Shown here one piece after another: positions 6,271 to 6,413 of a stretch of DNA of 6,413 nucleotides; the first letter of the stretch is position 1; each line of letters begins with the position of its first letter. A model generated the notes under the pieces. That model was not told where the DNA came from. It ran no database searches and worked only from the letters and a program-made list of their open reading frames with translations. The stretch is taken from NCBI GenBank assembly GCA_003136335.1, contig PLEA01000413.1:1-6413 (forward strand), in the 5' to 3' direction. The position numbers were made by a program, and so were the translations under genes. The DNA comes from Acidobacteriaceae bacterium (GTDB taxonomy: Bacteria > Acidobacteriota > Terriglobia > Terriglobales > SbA1).

Positions 6271-6413
6271 ATGACCACCAAGACCATGACCGCGCCCATC
6301 GGCCCTGCTGTTACCGGACCCAAGATCAAGACTGCCCTGCCTGGGCCGAACGCCAAACGCGTGCTCGAAGGCGACGAGAAATACATTTCGCCGTCCTATA
6401 CCCGTTCCTACCC
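6271..6413 (+). CDS. class III aminotransferase (4-aminobutyrate/acetylornithine type), N-terminal part
   Basis: Only 47 codons are in view; the gene runs off the right edge. After a Thr/Pro-rich start (MTTKTMTAPIGPAVTG) comes PKIKTALPGPNAKRVLEGD, then EKYISPSYTRSYP. The LPGPNA-x5-D-x7-S-x-TR-x-YP pattern is what I know from the N-termini of acidobacterial and archaeal PLP-dependent class III aminotransferases annotated as 4-aminobutyrate or acetylornithine-family aminotransferase. The PLP lysine and the active-site signature are outside the window, so substrate (GABA, acetylornithine, lysine) cannot be decided. The start is supported by GGAGG five bases upstream; a second ATG at 6286 lacks such a site. 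Confidence 0.8.
   Translation, partial: MTTKTMTAPIGPAVTGPKIKTALPGPNAKRVLEGDEKYISPSYTRSY

Noticed and set aside
5982..6386. - strand reading frame of 134 codons
   Set aside because: It covers the aminotransferase N-terminus and leader antisense, where the + strand has a GGAGG site and a recognisable protein start.

Overview
The window most likely comes from an acidobacterium (class Terriglobia or a near relative; soil or metagenomic origin is plausible). The strongest clue is a complete secreted protein of the 'VWFA-related Acidobacterial domain' family at 1583-2695. Moderately high GC, G/C-rich third codon positions and intergenic 7-bp tandem repeats agree with this. No rRNA, tRNA, insertion sequence, phage gene or CRISPR array is visible. 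Both ends of the window cut through genes.

Layout: (1) 1-482, + strand: the C-terminal part of LeuB (3-isopropylmalate dehydrogenase). (2) 483-649: a gap between convergent genes, holding a run of three short hairpins that looks like a dispersed repeat element. (3) 650-3839, - strand: three genes, in transcription order a response regulator with an HD-GYP domain, the secreted VWFA-related protein 37 bp downstream, and, after a 144-bp gap, a family 2 glycosyltransferase. The glycosyltransferase has no ATG; its best start is a TTG just downstream of a 7-bp repeat array. (4) 3984 to about 4680, + strand: a decayed gene for a small exported protein. It can be followed through three reading frames, with slips near 4104-4110, at a T6 run (4368-4373) and at a C4 run (4564-4567). 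(5) 4692-4796: a second 7-bp repeat array with units in both orientations. (6) 4803-5759, - strand: a YedA-like EamA/DMT-family membrane transporter. (7) 5760-6270: a 511-bp gap between divergent genes, with a potentially folded segment, a consensus TATAAT box and a possible 40-codon cysteine-containing small ORF. (8) 6271 to the end, + strand: the N-terminus of a class III (GABA/acetylornithine-type) aminotransferase with a strong ribosome binding site preceded by a 14-bp tandem duplication.

The genes do not form one pathway. LeuB is leucine biosynthesis and the aminotransferase is amino-acid metabolism. The HD-GYP regulator and the VWFA protein may form a two-gene transcription unit. This is ordinary chromosomal sequence; I found no convincing new multi-gene system. 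The most interesting material is between the genes: the heptamer arrays, the hairpin cluster, the frame-shifted exported gene, and the small ORF and tandem leader repeat upstream of the aminotransferase.
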